This document shows positions 31,821-34,516 of a stretch of 34,516 bases of DNA, one piece after another. Every line of letters begins with the position of its first letter. Within the stretch, counting starts at the first letter, position 1. The notes below the pieces were generated by a model. That model saw only the letters and a list, made by a program, of their open reading frames with translations. It was not told where the DNA came from and did no database searches. The translations under genes and the position numbers were made by a program. Origin of the DNA: Acanthaster planci. Lineage: Eukaryota; Echinodermata; Asteroidea; Valvatida; Acanthasteridae. The stretch lies in the NCBI RefSeq assembly GCF_001949145.1, contig NW_019091408.1:112787-147302 (forward strand), written 5' to 3'.

Positions 31821-31996
31821 AATACCGGCGATTCACAATAGTGCGCCACCAAGAGTCTGCAACGCGTTGGCCAATCACAATGCGTGAAATCTGTTGACCC
31901 AAAGCATGTTTGGAAAGGGTCGACAAATTTCGCGCATTGCGATTGGCCAACGCATTGCAGACTCATGGGGGTGCACTGGTGTGAATCGTCCGTATT
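31821..31996. mobile_element. Foldback element, two 80-bp arms
   Basis: The left arm 31821-31900 pairs with 31917-31996 at about 85% identity (shared core tgcgttggccaatc on both arms), with a 16-nt loop. It looks like a MITE or foldback transposon. No clear target duplication is visible. Confidence 0.8.
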
Positions 31997-33280
31997 TAAT
32001 GGGTCATCTCTCAATTACTAGTTGCCCAACACAGAGCTGTAGTAGGAAACTTGTAAATGCATGTACACATGTAATTTAGGGGTCATCCATTTTTGTCATC
32101 ATTTTCACAAGCATACAAAGCGTACTCTTTTCCCTTGGCCCCCCTCGCCCACTAAAAGAGTACAGAATAAAATGATGAATTCTTTGTGGTGCCTCAGGAT
32201 CCATTCTAACTCACAATGTACGGCTGTTAATGTGCAGCAGACGATCAGAGAATAGTGGCAGGAGGAAAAACAACGTCCATGACAGGCCTCGACATTCACG
32301 GATTTGCGATTGCCTGGGACAAATTTCTTCTCTCGCTTCGGGCAAGTAAAAATTAAGGACAAATTGCCCCACTGACAGGTACTTTTTTCTTAAAATAAAA
32401 GTGTCCATTTTTTGTGGCCAAGAATAGCAGTCAGCGAATTTACCTTTGATTTGATTTTGTTCTTCTTCACAAAAGCATATAAAAAGTGGTAAAAAGTATA
32501 CAGTTATTTGGTTATAATGATTTTTTCCATCATTACGTACATGCACAAACTTACATGTGTTAAGCACGCTGTGCTTTTAGCAGGGCACCTTTCCACACAA
32601 GGGAAAATGCATACATAAATAAACTTTAAAATACACTTCTGTCTGGATACCAAACCTCATTGCACGCACAGCACACTTAGCTTTTAGGGAAGCTCGAAGA
32701 CTGTTTTACAAGTGGCTGTGATTTCAACATTAGTGAATTCTGCCTGGTGCCCGTGTGTGAACTTTTTTCATATATGACACCAAGCAAAATCGTCGAATGG
32801 TTAAAAAATAGCCATTGCCTGGAGTCCTGCGCACTCTCTACTCACACGCAATATAATAGTTGGGGGTGATAGTTGGCCAGTCTATGATAATCGTCATTTT
32901 TAACATGTTTCTAAAGCGTACGCAACCAATTCACCCCCTCCCACCCAGCGTATCGTTTGTACACTCATGAAAATAAAGACAAAAATGGATGACCTCTAAC
33001 ATACTCTACTCAGTGACTGAGTATTACCAATTTTTCTGACTTATTCCCCATTTTGATGGAGCATGTCACATGAAACAGATACTTTTCTTGGGGTTATTTT
33101 TGCACACTTTTAACAATCATCACATTATATAAATCAAAAAAGAATCCTTGATTCAGCAAACAGTACACCAAGCTGGTATAAAAGAAAAACCCTCAAGCAG
33201 TGACAAATAATACATTATCTTCAACCATGTTTTTGTTTAAGTTAGTACACTCAAATTTTTACGGCGCTACTCGGGGGTCG
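31997..33280. other. Downstream of CCT1, probably including its 3' untranslated region
   Basis: No coding sequence is recognised. The CCT1 stop is at 33281-33283 and its 3' untranslated region must extend leftward from there, but I cannot place the poly(A) site. Confidence 0.4.
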
Positions 33281-33461
33281 TCAATGTTCTTCCATTGGTT
33301 CTTTTTCTTCTGGCGCCAGCTTAATCATGTCATCTATTCTCAGGATGGTGATGGCCGCCTCAGTGGCGAATTTCAGACACTTGATCTTGCAGATGCCCGG
33401 CTCAAAGACACCTGCCTTCTTGTTGTCGCGGACGGTGCCCTCCACTAGGTCCAAGCCAACC
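33281..33461 (-). CDS. CCT1: CCT1 / TCP1-alpha chaperonin subunit, last exon (partial gene)
   Basis: Subunit alpha of the cytosolic TRiC/CCT chaperonin, which folds actin, tubulin and other proteins using ATP. The exon begins after an AG acceptor at 33463-33462 and encodes VGLDLVEGTVRDNKKAG, VFEPGICKIKCLKF, ATEAAITILRIDDMIKLAP and a short acidic tail ending MEEH, stop TGA 33283-33281. The RDNKKAGVFEP and TEAAITILRIDDMIKL signatures are specific to CCT1 among the eight subunits. The tail is shorter than in vertebrate TCP1. Earlier exons lie beyond the right edge of the window. Confidence 0.93.
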
Positions 33462-34516
33462 CTGGAGGGGGAAAGAAAGTCAATTATCCAGGATCAGGAG
33501 ACGGTCACTTAAATTATGGTGTCATCACACTGTTGCTTAGGGTAAGACTGGGCTACAGTTGACCACTGGACAATTGCTTTCATAACTATGCACACATGTA
33601 ATAGAGTCACTTGCAAATGACCCTAACCAACTCATCACCACTTTACCACTCTATAATGGACTGCAACTCTCATGGCATTCATGGCCAATGACATCGCGTA
33701 CATTGCATTGTTCCCTCTGTACCAATAAATGCAACCATGCTCTAGGACCTGGTTCTGAAAGGTCAACTAGTGTAGGCCATCCATCATTCAGACAGGTGTT
33801 CATCTTCTCTCCAAGATGGTGTGCCAGACCATCACAAGTTGCTCAGCTCCCCAGCTAAAGCCAGTGCCCAGTTTCTCTTATATTCCAGGGTGGTGAGAGG
33901 CAAATCAGAGGGAGGCAGCTTGCTCCAGGACACAGTATGCAGCTAACATTGCATTTGAACCCTTTACGTTCGGGTCAAACTCTAAACACAAGGAGCAGAC
34001 ACTCACATACCAACAAAATTGCACTCAAAATCAGCCTGGAGTTACCATGCCAAGAAAATTTTCCCATCAAAGCCCTTGACATCATCTGAGACCACAGGCA
34101 CATTATCACAATACTCAAATGCTCATTTTGTGTTCTGGGTTTCCAATAACAGCAAATCAATGTCCCACATGGACATCTCATCAACTAGAGAGACCTCAGC
34201 AAGAGCCAAGGTAGTGCCTGCGAGTGTGACCTACTCTGAATTCCACTCGCCCCCCCCAAAAAAAGAAAACCCTCCATAAAATCCACTAAATGAAAAGTAG
34301 TGACTTGTCGCAAAACAAAGTCAACAACGCGGTTGTATTGACAAACACATATGCCCCGCCACGACTGCATGAAATCCCCTAAACATGCCATTGTTCATTT
34401 GAGTTTTTGACCTTGAAACTTAATATTTTGCATCCAAATTAAATAGGCTTCTTGGGACCACTGATTACAACTTACACACCAAATTTGAAGTCCACAGGAC
34501 ATGTACGGAAATTCCC
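33462..34516 (-). other. CCT1 intron (partial), no other exon seen
   Basis: Sequence upstream of the last CCT1 exon. No second CCT1 exon is recognisable up to the window end, so this is at least 1.05 kb of the final intron. Confidence 0.6.

Noticed and set aside
33975-34184. A second CCT1 exon or a separate gene on the minus strand
   Set aside because: The reading has no CCT1 motif. Another frame gives a short VPVVSDDVKGFDGKIFLAW string, but stops surround it.

Overview
This is metazoan nuclear DNA, most likely from a marine invertebrate. The evidence is spliced genes with GT-AG introns, a cathepsin B and a CCT1/TCP1 exon, a dense load of eukaryotic retroelements (LINEs, a tyrosine-recombinase DIRS-type element, an LTR/tRNA-primer-site remnant, a tRNA-derived SINE, several inverted-repeat elements) and one assembly gap (14761-15116). 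The repeat mix would suit a lancelet, hemichordate, echinoderm or cnidarian. The sequence alone does not decide between them.

Layout. 1-1.3 kb: decayed LINE reverse transcriptase (+). 1.37-1.9 kb: a pair of inverted arms that each resemble a histone mRNA 3'-end signal. 2.6-3.5 kb: decayed gag-like coding sequence (+). 4.49-15.84 kb and 19.41-26.21 kb: two copies of a duplicated block, each with a complete seven-exon cathepsin B gene on the minus strand. 15.97-18.9 kb, between the copies: SINE, inverted-repeat element, probable LTR end with a tRNA-Leu primer-binding site. 19.03-19.37 kb: a GACG-rich block at the edge of copy 2. 26.2-28.9 kb: mostly unrecognised sequence with one LINE fragment (-). 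28.9-31.04 kb: a second decayed LINE (+), from endonuclease to C-terminus. 31.8-32.0 kb: foldback element. 33.28-34.5 kb: last coding exon of CCT1 (-) and part of its upstream intron.

The two cathepsin B genes have identical exon lengths (120, 207, 110, 230, 117, 129, 80 nt, stop included) and identical phases. Both encode 330 residues with all catalytic residues kept. By hand comparison they differ at about 19 residues (about 94% identity). Copy 2 keeps the occluding-loop His-His pair. Copy 1 has His-Tyr there, which by knowledge of the family should weaken its carboxydipeptidase activity. 

Because the block is duplicated, each copy serves as the empty-site control for insertions in the other. 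A DIRS-type element (6085-10314, split direct repeats, no target duplication) and a TIR transposon (14094-15310) are present only in copy 1. A 119-bp minisatellite flanked by a 10-bp duplication (24658-24776) is present only in copy 2. A MITE that begins at intron position +7 behind exon 3 is shared by both. I see no operon-like or wholly new multi-gene system. The most informative items are the cathepsin B divergence, the dated insertions and the histone-signal-like inverted repeat.
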